Positions 1-13,600 of a DNA stretch of 64,000 nt are shown here, one piece after another. The position numbers and the translations under genes are program-made. Origin of the DNA: Acytostelium subglobosum LB1 (lineage: Eukaryota; Evosea; Eumycetozoa; Acytosteliales; Acytosteliaceae); the NCBI RefSeq assembly GCF_000787575.1, contig NW_012236517.1, positions 189,272-253,271 of the forward strand, in the 5' to 3' direction. Numbering within the stretch: position 1 is the stretch's first letter; each line of letters begins with the position of its first letter. The notes below the pieces were generated by a model. The model saw only the letters and a program-made list of their open reading frames with translations, had not been told where the DNA came from and did no database searches.

Positions 1-2522
1 CTGGCAATTGGTATATTGGCGCTGGTTGTCGGGTTGGTCAACTTGATACCAACAATGCCATCGGCATTTGGTGTCATGAAGCATGTTGGAAGACTGATTG
101 GTGTGATGTCAACAGTGACATTCTTTGTCAACACTGTGAATGGAATGTATCCATTGCCACATACTGAGTGACTGTATGACACTTGGTAACTTCCAGTTCC
201 CAATCCTGAAATCACACCATTCATCACAGTATAACCAGTAAGTGTGATTGAGTTAAACTCGCCTGGATTGGCAATACTAATACTACCAGTTCCAACATTA
301 CATGAACCATAATCTTGGTTCGTCACTGTGTATCCAACCTTCCAATCTAGAGGGTGAGTGATATAACATGTTAATAATCTTTCATTCATACTTGGATCAT
401 GCACTAATACATACTTGGATTGTTGTTTGGCACAGTGAGAGTGATTGAGTTGGTGCATTGGGTGACGGCGTTGGAGAATGTGATTGACTTGAAGCCAGCA
501 TAGACTCCATTGATGTCAAGGTATCCTACAAAGTAATTGGATGTCTTGCTGTCCACTGTAACAGTACAGTTCTGTGGACAGTATACTCTAATGTTGGCAT
601 CCATAGCATTGGGACATGAAGCATTCTTTGTCACAGTTGCATTGACTCCATCATATGTAAGCTCTGTTTGGATGATTGATTGAGTTAGTGATTGATTGAT
701 TGATTGATTGATTGGAATGAATCCAGCGATGGTACATACTTGGTGGTATCCACATGTAACCGTTTGTACATGTCGAGGAGATGTACTTGACGTAGAGATA
801 GGAGGTTGATTTGTAGTAGGTCATGTTGTAGGTGGTGGTAGAGGGCAAGCCATGGTAGACAGATTGGAATGTACCACTACCTTGTGATCCAACCTTGCAG
901 TCTGGTGGTGGTACGTGGTTGGTGACTATTACACCCAAGTACTGGTTGACAATCACTGATGTAGGGTTGTCGAGATAGACTGATGTGTTGAGTGGTGGCA
1001 GTGATGTGCAAGACTTCTCAAGTGTAGACAGGATGTACGATCCTGGCAACATGTCCTGGAAGATTCCAGTGTTGGAAGTGAGCACAGTTTCGCCGGTGGG
1101 CGACCAACGAATGAGCTGGACTGAGGAGAATGCATCATAGTTGTTGACGACCACACTCCAGTTGGACATGCACTCAAACACGTTGCGAGTGGAGGTGTAG
1201 TCTGGCGCGACTCTGGACAAGTCGATACGGATGTTGGAGTATTGGTTGGCGCAGCCACTGGTCAGCGCGTAGTAGTTGCCATAGGACACGTTGGCCGAGA
1301 GTGTTGGGATGTCTAATGGCACGGAGGACTTGAAGTAGAAACCAGAGTCGACAGTAGAGAATGCCAACAATGACGTGTTGCCAGTGTAGGCGAATGTAAT
1401 GGTGGCATTGGGTGAGCTACATGATACCTTGGCCGGGGAGAGCGTGTAGGTGGCCCTAATCGCATTGTATGGCGTGGAGAACTTCTGAGACAGGGTACAT
1501 CCATTGTCGTTGTAGGACACTGTAACATCATCTCCGGCTGGCACGGCGAATGACATCGAGCCCTTGTAGACGGTGTTGAAGTTGTATCCCTTGACCGTGA
1601 ACGTTGGGTTCGTGAGGAACTGTTGCGCGACGCCATTGATCGTCATTGTACCGGTGGCAAACGATGCGTTACAGTTGGGTTGTACGACCTCCATCGACAT
1701 TGATGGCTGGGTGCGTAGGATTGTGACTGGTACGCGCTGTGTGCCACAAGTGGTCGACGCCGCGATCAATGTATGAGGTAGGTCAGTCTCGGTCTGAGGC
1801 ACATTATTGAACACACCGGCATTGTTCACAACAGTTGTGCCATTGGCAAACTGGAACGAGAGTCCCGTGAACATGTTGGCGTTCAAAACGGTCACTGTGC
1901 CATTGGCGATGGCACACAGGGCGTGCTTGATGGTGATCTGAGGCACCAGGTTGTTTTGTGGCTGCACGTTGAAGTAGATCGTGCATTGGCCGGGGTTGGT
2001 CATGAGCTTGTGAGCACCGGCGCGAGGGTATATGGCGACGGGTGGGTATATGCGGCTGGGGGCCGAGTCGAGGTAGGCACCATCGACGTACAAGTCTGGA
2101 CGGGTGACGGCCAGCGAGGTGCCGACGAACGCGCACTTGGGTTGAGTGAATACCGGGTTGATCCAACTGATGGCGAGCTTGGCGGTGGAGTTGCAGGTGG
2201 GGCCCTTGGTTGTGTTGAGGTAGTAGTTGCCATGTGCAGTGACGTGGAATACCAAACCATCTTGGTTCAACTTTTTATCACCGATCAATAATGATGTGAC
2301 CAGTTCACCAGTTTGAACATTTGACAAAGTGATCGTATCAAACTCCAATGGATTCTTTACAATCACATCCATGAATCTAATACAAACTGCATCATTTGCA
2401 CTAAGTGTTGAATTATGTAATATATAATTAATTGTTGGGCATGATTGTGAGTTGACCATGGTAGTCAACATTACAATTGCCATGATCATCATCACCATGG
2501 ATATATTATTTTTAAAATACAT
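1..2522 (-). CDS. Secreted/cell-surface repeat protein, 5' part (runs off the window)
   Basis: Three exons are visible: 740-2522, 415-663 and 346 down to the window edge. The introns (664-739, 347-414) are GT-AG, both in phase 1. I start at the Met at 2522 because it opens a hydrophobic signal peptide (MVMMIMAIVMLTTMVNSQS); the longer open frame upstream is AT-rich leader. About 790 residues are present. They form a series of beta-rich segments of roughly 80-100 residues with paired cysteines and many N-glycosylation sequons (NST, NTT, NGT). This is the style of dictyostelid adhesion-like extracellular proteins. I cannot name a family, and the C-terminus (membrane anchor or not) lies outside. 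The first intron holds a long TCAATCAA run. Sure that it is a spliced secreted protein; function unknown. Confidence 0.8.
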
Positions 2523-4105
2523 TATTAATATTATTATTATGATTATTATTAATACAAATACAAATACAGATAATAATAAGACGAATTGATTGATTGATTG
2601 AATGAATGATTGATTGAATATGAAGTCTGACCAAGCTTGATTATGAAGTCGTTGAACAGACTTGTTTGGTAGGTTGGCCTTGTTGGGCCTAAAGTTGGAC
2701 CTCGCGAGCGAGACTGGATGTTTGATCAATCATGCCATCAACGAACATACATATGATACATAGATCCAGTAGAGTGTTGGGTTGAAGGGGTGTATCTGTC
2801 AACAAGTGGGTTGGTTAGCAGCATACATCTGCATTGTTTGATCAGTCAAACAAACAAACATCTGGCAGCCAGCCCATGCATGTGATGATGAAAGGTTGAC
2901 AACGAACACACACGAATGTTTTGTGTTTTTGCAACTGTTTGGGGCGTTTTGGGCCATTGATCAAAGTACCCGCCTACATTCACACAACACATGCCTCGAG
3001 ATCAATGTTTGAGTACCAAACCAATCGTCAGTGAATTAATTAATCAATCAATCTATGTTATGTTGATCGCCCATTATACAAACCATGCACGAACTGAACA
3101 AGTCTGGACAGATACATCAATCAATTCGAACAAAGTATCCTATATTGGGCATCTGATATGACGTGTACCTTAAAATATCATCCAATAAGACGTCAAGAGT
3201 AAAAAAACAACATACATATTATATTTTTTTATTATGATGACATCACCTGTTATTGTCTAGTCCAATACTTTCGACTTGTTGTTTGACTTCATATTCATTC
3301 ATTATCTTCTACATAGTTTGAAATTAATAAGTTATAACTTTTGCAATGAGATAAAGTTAAAGAAAAACTTGAGACTGAGGATGTTGTCCTCGCAAAAACA
3401 GATCTTTATTGTAATAATTTACCAAAACAAGCAAAGAAATGAACTTCACATTATTAAGGTTGATCATTATTTGAACAAGATGAGATCGATCGTGTTGTGG
3501 TTGTTTGATGAGCTGGTGGTGTGAGTTGGTTGTTGTTGTACTAAGATGCTCTCTCGTGTGTGGTGTGTGCTACTCCTAATAATACCTGGGAGGAGAAGGT
3601 GGTAATGAACGATGTTGGTCAGGTGACTGGATGCGATGCGAGCTGGTGTGTGTGGGGTGGGTATGTGAAGTAAGTAAGTAAGTATCAATCCAATGACTAA
3701 ATAGAGAGATACAGATAATAATAACATTCAATCCAAACATTGTGTGTATATGTGTGTTTGGAAAGACTCTCACTCATATCACATCAATCGATTCATCAAG
3801 TAAACCATCGGAAGTGACGTGCCTCCTCCCTGTTTGTCTGGTTGCCTGACTGCCTGCCTGGCTGTACTATCCATCCATTCCCCCAAGCGATTGATTGATT
3901 CAAGCACAAGGTGGAATAAGGAAGTGGAGTTTAAATATAACTCAATCAATCAAACAACAAACACGACTGACTGGATAGCCAAGCTTGGGTTGGTTGATCA
4001 ATCAACCAACATCATCATTCTCTCCTCATCCCTCATCACATCATCCATCCATCCAATCCAATTCAATTGACTTTGCTTCACTACTTAGAGCAATAATAAC
4101 AATAA

Positions 4106-4142
<37 letters not shown>

Positions 4143-4348
4143 CTAGAGTGTAGAATAGCACTCGGCTCTCTCTCTTGTTAGTTGGTGACCTCATTTATAG
4201 ACTATTCACAGTCCCCATTCATGTGATACACCTTCATCACATTCATTGTGACACACACCTCAAGCAAGCAATCAATCAAGATTGAAGCGACATCATCATC
4301 ATACATCAATCCATCAATAAGCATAACAATAGCACCAAATAATCAATC
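2523..4348. other. Intergenic region between divergent genes
   Basis: About 1.8 kb between the starts of two divergent genes. It holds AT-rich leader next to the minus-strand gene, several TTGATTGA/TCAATCAA tracts, and CAA-rich DNA around 4090-4140. Short open frames (for example 3276-3524, 3819-4070) have low-complexity or repeat-derived translations and no splice structure that I can support. No RNA gene was recognised. Confidence 0.6.
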
Positions 4349-7300
4349 ATGGACGATCACGAACAAGATGACAGCAGCAGGCAAGTGCTTGCTCTGATCC
4401 ATCAACTATCGGATGCCAGAGCAAAGAAGGTGTTGATCGCTTTCTGTCAAGACCTCGTCAACTTTGAGAAGACTACTCCATCTCATTCATCATCACAGTC
4501 ATCAACAACATCTCAGACATCAACAACACAACAACAGACAACACCAACTATAACACAACTTTTAGATCTTTGTTATAGTCATTCCAAGAGATCACTTACA
4601 TCATCACAACCAAGTCTACTTTGGAAGATATTGGAGTACTCCATTGTGGAGTTGGATCATCTGGAACAGCAGTTGGATGAATACAAGACGAACAAACAAC
4701 TACAGGACGACCAAAAGTTGATCACACTGGCAACATCAAGGCTGGACGAGATATCATCTCTAATCAACTATCTAAACAATCAACAACAACAAGGCAATAC
4801 AAGTAATAGCAACGAATATGTATGTTTCAATGATTGATTGATCACAACATCCATCACATCCTAATTTCCATTCATTCCAAAAGAACGAACTAATGGCGAC
4901 AGTTGGAGCACATATGAAGAGACTATCATTGCGAATAAGAGATGTAGTCGGTAACAATCAATATAGTGAGGTAGTCAAGTATGGATGGATAGAGAAGCGT
5001 TGTGGAAACAATCAGTCCTTCCGCACTTGGAAGAAGTATGTGTCACTCAATCCCCGCCACTCAATCAATCAATGAATGACTGGACTAACCAATCCAACCC
5101 GACGACGACAGGATGTGGTTCATACTCAAGTCCTCAGCAGAACTACAATATTATATCAAGGATAAGGGATTGTCAAAGAAGATGCTTATAAGTACATGTT
5201 CTTCCAATTCATTGGTATCACCGGTAAAGATAAATATGGAAGGTGAGCTTGGAAAGAAGAAGGAGGGCAAGGGATGGAAGGTCAGATGGATGAAGTTGCT
5301 GGACACGACACTGGAGTACTACCGCACGCAGAAGGAGAAGGAGCCATTGGGCATCATCAATTTGAATGAATGCCAGTGGTGTGATGTCTACAAGGACATG
5401 TCCAACAAGTTTGTCATCAATCTCAGCACGGGCAAGTTCTACTTCCAGGCCGTGTCCAAGGAAGACCTGCACAAGTGGGTGTCAGCAATCAAGTCGCGCA
5501 TCCCCGCCAAGCAAACCAATCACAAGATGGACCTGGCCCAATTCTCACTCAAGGGCATCATCTACCTGTCCAACATTGTATCGATACAAGAGGTATGTTC
5601 AATCAAACATTGGAACTATTCCAATCACTCACTCACATCAATCAATCAATCAATCAGTGTTCCAAGTTCACTACGCAGCCCAATTGTGTGTTGATCGCTA
5701 CGGACAAGAAGCACTTCTATTTGTCATTCGATACTGGACGAGAGAAGTGTGATTGGTTATTGAGCATCAATGAACAATTGGCCAAACGCCCATCTCAGCT
5801 GACATCCAGCAAGAGTCTAGGTCTTATGTCAGTCGTGGTCAAGAGCAATGCAAACTCTGGAAGTAGCAGCAACGGCAATGGCAACACCAATGGCAACGGC
5901 AATGGCAATGGCAATGGAAACATGAGTGGAAGTGGAACCATTCGCAAGTGGGAGGTTGGCCAGATACTCCCATCACAGAAGATGTTGGGAGAGGACATTC
6001 GCAATAGCACGAGTGAGGACGACCAGGAGTTTGGCTCACAGATCTTGAAGAAGAGGATAGCTTGCTCACGGACATCATCGGCAGCAACCCTACCAGTGTC
6101 GGCACCCGGACGCAAGTCCTCACATCCATCGGCCATGAACATTGCGCATCAGCTACAGCAACAGCATCAGCAGTTCCAGTCGATGCCCGTGATGATCAAT
6201 GGCGCACAGGAAGACAGTGACGACGCTGATGAGAGCGGTGCCGAGGAGGATGAGATTCCGCACTACCTGCGTAGTGAGATCATGAAGCGCTCGGCACACA
6301 ACCTGCTCAAGTCGTTCAAGGTCGAGGTGTTCCTGCCGTCACTTCCAGAGAACCAGGAGACCTACACATTCCTGTTCTCGGACCATGTCCTGGTCGACCA
6401 GGTCAAGAGCTACATCTTCAAGAAGATCGCCGCGCTCCAATCACTACCACTCGTCGAATATAGACTGGGAGTGGACGAGGACAACATCCTGGAGATTGAG
6501 TTCCTCAAGTTCATCTACAGTAACACCATCATCGAGCTATCTCTCAACACCTGTGGCATCGTCAAGATTGGAGTCTATCACAACAGGAAGGATAGAAGAA
6601 TCAAAGAGAAGTATGTTACCCATCCGTATCTCATCCATCATTCATTCAATCCTAACACAATCTACCCTACCCCAGGTTGTACCCGGACAAGTTCAATGCG
6701 ATATTGATCGAGACAAAGATACAATCAACGAGAAACTCTGTGGACATGAGTCAGAGAGGCGATCTGTCAATGGACTCGACGCCATCATCAAGGAGAATGG
6801 ATGGCGCAATGCTCATCACTCCAAACTCTATCAGCACCAAGTCGCCAATCAACGAGATGGACGACCAGTCTGCCACCTCCGAATCTCTGCCACACTCTCA
6901 ATCGGCATCCACACTCGCTCATCTGAGGAGGGTGTCAACAGTGCCCTCGCCAACATTCGCCAAGAAGCCCATACTTCAGCAGTGTGCCGGATGGTCCATC
7001 CAGCCGCTGTCCTCAAGCGCCGAGCCAAACAACGTGCTCAAGCTGGACAAGCAACAGAGTTCATTCTATCGCAAGTGCTTTGCCGATGGCGAGAGCGTGC
7101 ATAGCTTTCTGGGCGAGGATGCCAAGGTGGGACCGATCGCCTTCTCCCTCGTTAAGAACGCCATGCGTGACAGGCACAGCGGCATACTGCACACCAAGTT
7201 TGGCGTGCGCGTCGCCTCTGTGGATGGCAAATCGATCAACTTTGGCAAGCTGTCTTTATCCAAGAAGTTAAAGAAGCGTAAGATCATCAGCCATTTAGTC

Positions 7301-8254
7301 AACACAATCGATGCCAGCATCGACGCCAAGCATCTATCACTGGCTACCAACCAGTCCGAGTTCCAGAAGGAGCTCCTATCCCTGGAGGAGCGACAGACAA
7401 CCTCTGGCTTCAAGTTTGGTCTAGTCCTATGCAAGGATGGACAGTTGATCGATGACGACATATTCTCAAATCGTAAGTCAAATGAGATTGATTGATCATA
7501 GATGGAATGATCCCAACTCACTAACATCACTCCAATCAATCAATGAACAAACAGAGACTGGAAACAAAGAATACGAAGATTTCTTGGACTTGTTGGGCAA
7601 CAGGATAGAGTTGATGGGATGGACAAGATACTCAGCAGGCCTGGATGTTCGAAATAATACTACTGGCACTCACTCATTATATACAGAGTTTAAGGGCAAT
7701 GAGGTCATGTTCCACGTGTCCACACTGTTGCCCTACACACAAGGTGATCCACAACAGATTGAACGTAAACGACAAATTGGTAACGACATCTGTGTAATTA
7801 TATTCAACGAAGGATCACATAGCTATGTTCCATCAACGATAACATCACAGTTCAATCGTAAGTTGACTTGAAAATGTCCAGTCCATCCATCATCCATCAT
7901 CCATCTAACAACATTCCACATCATTCTAGACATCGTCATTGTAGTTCAGTATGACCGACTTTGCAACACATACAAGGTTGGAGTGTCCACAAAGGATGGC
8001 GTCGAGACATTCGGTCCTCCCATACCTCAATCAATCAAGAAGGACCATCTGCGTGACTTCCTCTTGACAAAGTGTAAGTGGACGTGAGCTCATTCATTCA
8101 TTCGAACTCATTAGGCTAACATTCTCGCCAATCCTCAATCATCAACTTAGTGATCAATGGTGAGCTGGCATCACTACAGGCTCCAGTGTTTGCAAACAAG
8201 ATAACTCGCACAAGGGAGACACTGCTAAAGTACTTCATCGAGCAGTATTCATAA
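4349..8254 (+). CDS. PH-domain Rap GTPase-activating protein
   Basis: Eight exons: 4349-4819, 4884-5035, 5112-5592, 5658-6610, 6676-7472, 7555-7857, 7930-8073, 8151-8254; 1134 residues. After a Ser/Thr/Gln-rich N-terminus come a PH-like start near residue 189 (YGWIEKR...FRTWKKMWFIL), a full PH domain at about 249-345 (GWKVRWMKLL...WVSAIKSR) and another PH-like stretch at about 355-420. An RA/ubiquitin-like segment lies near 589-680. A C-terminal Rap/Ran-GAP domain follows from about 930. It keeps IGNDICVIIF, where the Asn (about 1028) matches the catalytic asparagine thumb of Rap1GAP. Expected role: Rap1-GTP hydrolysis at phosphoinositide-rich membrane, affecting adhesion and polarity. PH-RapGAP layouts are known in Dictyostelium (RapGAP3-like), but I do not assert orthology. 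Its stop lies 47 bp from that of the convergent neighbour. Confidence 0.88.
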
Positions 8255-8301
8255 GATAGATAGTATAAATATATATATATTATGTATTGTACATTATTTA
8301 A

Positions 8302-9952
8302 CTAGCCTGCCTTTCCATTTCTGTTACCATTAGCGTTGCTTCCATCGCTTGGTAATCTATTAACATATAGTTCCAAGAGATCTAATGACTTCCTGGCGTG
8401 TTTACTAGTGAATGGATTGGATTGAGGGATTAGTTAAATGATTGATCAAGAGTGATGGAGTGATTGATTGATCCAACATACATTTGAGAGGCTAGTTTAT
8501 ACATTGGGAAGACATCACTATTCAATAGTTCCATACTATTAATGAGTGATTGCATCATTGCCATACACTGGAATGACTCGTCCAAGACATCATTACTTGT
8601 CTTGGCGTACAACTCAAAGTGTTTGGACATAATATGATTCATCTATGATTGATTGATTGGATGGATGAGTTAGTGAGTGATCGTTTGATTGATTGATGGA
8701 TGGATGGATAACTTACAGAGTTGTTTATCAGCTTCACCTTTGCCATTAAACCGGCAAACTGTGTTCCACAGTACATTGAGTTGTCTTTGATGCGATCCAG
8801 GAGCAACTGGAAATCACGTCCATTGCGGTAGTCAAAGGGTGGTGCTTGCTCCTGTTTGTTGTTGCCACTGTTGTACTTCTTGCTGCCATTGACACTTCCA
8901 CCACTACCACCTCCACTCATGTTGCCAATGCTTCCATTGTTGTTGATGTTACTATTACTATTATATACACTGCTACCATTGTTATGACTATTGCTTAGAC
9001 TTGATATACTCTTGTGACTCGCGTGGCGACTACTTGATGCTGACTCTTGCCGTGAGCCACCGCCCGACGCCCTGATCCTCTCGTACACCAACTCGTCTTC
9101 ATCTTCATCTCCTTCGGCACCATCATTGGTAAAGTCTGAAAGGAAGTCATCTATGATTCGTGTGGGCTTGTGTGGCGTGGTGGGTGGCGGCGCCACAAAC
9201 TCAAAGTAGTCGTCGCGGTAGTGATCGTGCTTCCTGTGCTTGCCCTCGATGTAGCCAGTTGTAGTGTTGTACTTTTGTGCCTTGGTCAAAGCATGGTCTG
9301 CCATTGCCATGGCCATGGCCTCCTTCTCGTCCATGGGTGACATGTTGCCGCCGCTGCCATCCGACAACGGTCTGCTGACGGGGTCCATGATGCTGTGACG
9401 GTAGTAGAAGCGGGGGAAGTGGCGATTGCCATTGTTGCCGCTGTTGGCCAACATTGTGTCCATGTCCATGTTGTCGTACTCTAGACTGCCACTACCACTG
9501 CGTGTTGTTTGGAAGGCTGGCGGCGTAGTCTCTGAAGGTGGTGGAGGCGTCGACAAATGTGATATATACGACACGTGAGTCGTCTGATCCTCATCGCCCG
9601 TATCAAATATAACTTGTTCATCATCGCTGTCTTGAGTCTGACCATGTCCACCTCCACTTTGATTGAGTTGTTGTTGATCATGTGATTGATGTTGATGTTC
9701 TTCAAAGTGATCACCACTCGAGTGCAGTCCCTCTAGGTTGCCAATGGCCAAGAGGAAGTCGTCAGACTTTTGGCTTAGGTGTCGCTTCAGAGGTGATCGT
9801 ATATGATTGTGCGAGGTCATTGGCGTTGAATTTGGTGTGCACTTATTACTCCTCGGTTCGTAATCATCAATGATTGGTATCATCAATGGTAGTTGATCGA
9901 CCTCCACATTCTCCTCATGCAGTGAGTCGATCATTCCACTCTGCATCATCAT
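8302..9952 (-). CDS. BORCS6/lyspersin-like BORC complex subunit
   Basis: Three exons: 8717-9952, 8482-8642, 8302-8404 (introns 8643-8716, 8405-8481); 499 residues. The first 370 residues are low complexity (Ser, Asn, Gly, acidic). The C-terminal ~130 residues are ordered and helical: LLLDRIKDNSMYCGTQF, then MSKHFELYAKTSNDVLDESF, ending PMYKLASQIKHARKSLDLLE. This matches the BORCS6 (DUF2365) C-terminal pattern with its final 'L..QI...R..LDLLE' helix. BORC recruits Arl8 to lysosomes and controls their movement. The assignment depends on the third exon, which restores that last helix across the splice. Family membership is recalled from the motif, not searched; another coiled-coil trafficking subunit is possible. 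Confidence 0.6.
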
Positions 9953-10653
9953 CTTTATCTACTCTATCTGTCGTTATTTGTAATAATACAACAATATATA
10001 TGTGTATGTGTGTGTGTGTGTATGTATGTTGTCTAAGATGTGTACGAATGAATGAAAGAATGAGTGAAGGATGTGGAGGACACGTTGTTATCAATCACTT
10101 TTGAGATGTGTATTTGTGTTGGGTGAGAGAAAGAGGAAACACTGTTGTCAATCCCAAGATTAGTGTGTGAATCTAACCCAAGGGTTGGGCACGGCAAAGC
10201 CCAAGTGCATGAGGCCCGCCCCCACTCACTCATGCCCATACTTACACCAAATACATATCTCTGATGTTTGCAATAAATCAGAGAGACTTGCTCACCCTCT
10301 TGGTGAGACTGGGCAAATTGAAAAGCGACAAATCTTTGCAAAACTGCGGACCATGGTTGTACAACAACAACAGTACTACTTATTTTGATTGATATTATTA
10401 CTCTCAATCGGGCTTATTATAATGTCTTACCAGGGTATAAGTGTAATTACTTTTCCTGGTCCATTTGACACTTGAGATAACACCTGTCAATCAATAATGA
10501 ACGAACTAGTTGTTAGTTTGACTAATAGTTATCTCGAAAATTGAAAAAGGTGAAGTTCTTAGAAATGAATGACTTTGAAGTCAAACACACTCTAGGGTCT
10601 TTGTAGTTGTTCAGTTTGAAAACACAGATAACTAATAATAATATGTGTATATA
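9953..10653. other. Intergenic region between divergent genes
   Basis: About 700 bp holding a TG-rich stretch near 10000-10030 and a small inverted repeat (CTCACC...GGTGAG) near 10290-10305. The last 100 bp before the helicase start are AT-rich. A 124-codon minus frame (10033-10407) looks non-coding because its ends are simple-sequence translation. No gene is called. Confidence 0.5.
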
Positions 10654-13600
10654 ATGATATCGACAGCAACAGCAAACTCATCAACACCAACATCAGTATC
10701 AAATAATTATAAAGAACAACTTAGTTTGTTCGAACGACAATCAATACTTGATTTCAAAAAGAACTACAAAGACAAGGAGGACGAGGAGGACATTCAGCAT
10801 CTTCAAGATAACAACAACAAAGACTTTGAGTTTATAAGTTATAACGATCTGCCTCCACTCAACAAATGTACCATCCAATCTCTAAATCAATTCAAAGATA
10901 TCTTTAAACAGACCATTACAAAGAAGCCTGCTCCTGTCCCTGCAACGACAACTGCTGCCACATCAACAACAACAACATCAAACTACAAACAATCGGTTGT
11001 CCAGCCATCAAAGACCCCAACTGCTGCGTCTACCACGACATCAACGACTTCATCATTCTCATCATTCTTATCAAAGTCAGGTTCCTCAGGTTCAAGTGTT
11101 GCAACTTCAGCGAGCACGACAATAACATCCTTGTTGACTCCATTCAAGCCACCTCTCAAAGCAAGTGCCACCAATCCACTCTCATTGAAGTTGAGTAGTA
11201 GCTCAACAAAGACCGCAGCATCATCAGCATCAGCGTCACGAAACGATACGATGGATGACTCGTATGACTATGATAATGGCGGTGGTGGTGGTGATGACTA
11301 CCCTGGCAACAAAAATGATGATGATTGTGTTGACCTCACATACTCAGCCACTCCAAAGACAACATCAGTAATACTTGGCACCAAGACATTCAACAACAAC
11401 AACAACAACAATAACATAAACATTAGAACGAGTAGGAATGATGATAGCGCGGCACCAATGACAACACAGCAACCTTCGATTAGTAATCAGATCGCTTCGG
11501 TCAAGGCAGAGCTGTATGATTTGGGTGCGAGGAAGAAGGAGTTAAAGAAGCAAAGTGCTACGACTGATGCCGAGAAGGCTAAGAAGTATGACCAATTGCA
11601 AGAGATCAAAAAGACAAAGAAGACTCTATCAAAGAAGTTGGATGAGCTGGATATGATGCGAATCAATGGTGTTGGTGTTGGTTCGACGACGACCACTACC
11701 AACACAATGGCAACTGGCTCATCATCATCATCATCATCATCATTCACAACACCTGCTCAAAGATCATACACGACATCATTCAACTCTTCAAGTACTGCTG
11801 ATCAATACAATGGCAACAGCAATGGAGCATACCGAAGCAGTTCATTCAATGGCACATCATCATCAACATCTACATTCAATGGCAACAGCAACAACAACAA
11901 CAAGTATGGTAGTGGCAGTGGTGGCAATCAATCAAACTATGACTTTGATTTTGACACTGGCGGCGGAGGAGGAGGAGACTATGATGGTGACTATGGCGGC
12001 GATGCTTACTCTGTGGACAACACCTGGTGTGATGCCAGTATACCCTTCTCATCCTCGCCACCACCAGACAAGAAGAAGTTCACGTCCACTACATCGACAT
12101 CGACATCATCTGCACTTCACAATCAATCAACGCCAATTGACATTGATGAGTTTGACTACTCTGACTTCACTGATGGTGGCGGTGGCGGAGGTGATGCCAA
12201 CTACTATGACGATCCACCAGACATCCAAGATATCGTAGACGATCATCACACCATGTCAACATCAAAGAGGAGCATCAACAACAACAACAATTCTTTGAAT
12301 TCATCTACTTCATCATTGGTGGACAATGCAACTAAATGGGCTGGCAAGTACTCTTGGACGGATGAGGTGGAGAGGATCAATAGGACTGTGTTTGGTAATA
12401 GATCGTGGAGGAAGAATCAAGTCGAGATCATCAATGCGTGCATGTCCGGGCATGATGTGTTTGTCCTGATGCCCACAGGTGGAGGCAAGAGTCTTTGCTA
12501 CCAAATACCGGCCATGTGCAATGAAGGTGTCACCATCATCATCTCACCACTGATCTCGCTCATCCAAGATCAAGTCATGCTGCTACAGACCCTTGCCTAT
12601 CCAGCTGCAGCCCTAACCGGTACCACATCATCAGAGGATGTAACACAGATATATAGAGGTATGTCATTTTATTGAATGAGTGATTTGAGTGCGGGACCAT
12701 GCTAACAAACATCCACACGCATGACTAGACCTCAGACAGACACCTCCAACGCTCAAACTACTATACTTGACTCCTGAGAAGGTTGTTCAGAGCCCTGCGA
12801 TTATGGACTTGTTTAGGAATCTCAACAACAATGGACTGTTGGCGAGAGCGGTCATTGATGAAGCACATTGTGTCAGTCAGTGGGGTCACGACTTTAGACC
12901 AAACTACAAGGAGCTCAAGTTGCTAAAGACAGAGTTCCCCTCGTTGCCAATACTCGCGCTGACGGCGACGGCCACCGAGCGCGTCAAGAAGGACGTGATA
13001 TTTAACCTGCACATGAAGAACCCCATCACGTTCAAGCAGAGCTTCAACCGACCCAACCTGCAGTACGCCGTCGTCAAGAAGAGCAAGAAGATCGTGGACG
13101 ACATTGCCGAATTTATCAACAAGTTCTATCCGGGCAAGTCGGGCATCGTCTACTGCATCAGCAGGAACGACTGCGTCACCGTGGCGTCGGAGCTGCGCAA
13201 GAAGGGCCTGCGCGCCAACTTCTACCACGCCAACATGGAGCCGGATGAACGCCAGCGCACCCAGGAGAGCTGGACGAGAGACCGCATCAAGATCATCGTG
13301 TCGACCATCGCCTTTGGCATGGGTATCAACAAGCCTGATGTGCGCTTTGTCATCCACCATTCGCTACCCAAGTCGTTGGAGGGCTACTACCAGGAGAGCG
13401 GTCGTGCGGGCAGAGACGGCAATCTCTCGCACTGCATCCTCTACTACAGCTTTGGAGACAAGTTCCGCCAGGAGGTGCTGATCAAGAACAGCACGGGCAG
13501 CACACACGCGAGCATTCGCGAGAACATGGAGAACCTGAACCGTATCGTGGGCTACTGCGAGAACCCTGTGGACTGTCGCAGAAAGCTCCAGCTGCAGTAC

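Noticed and set aside
10033-10407. 124-codon minus-strand frame upstream of the helicase
   Set aside because: Begins and ends in simple-sequence translation, spans the likely promoter; no recognisable domain.
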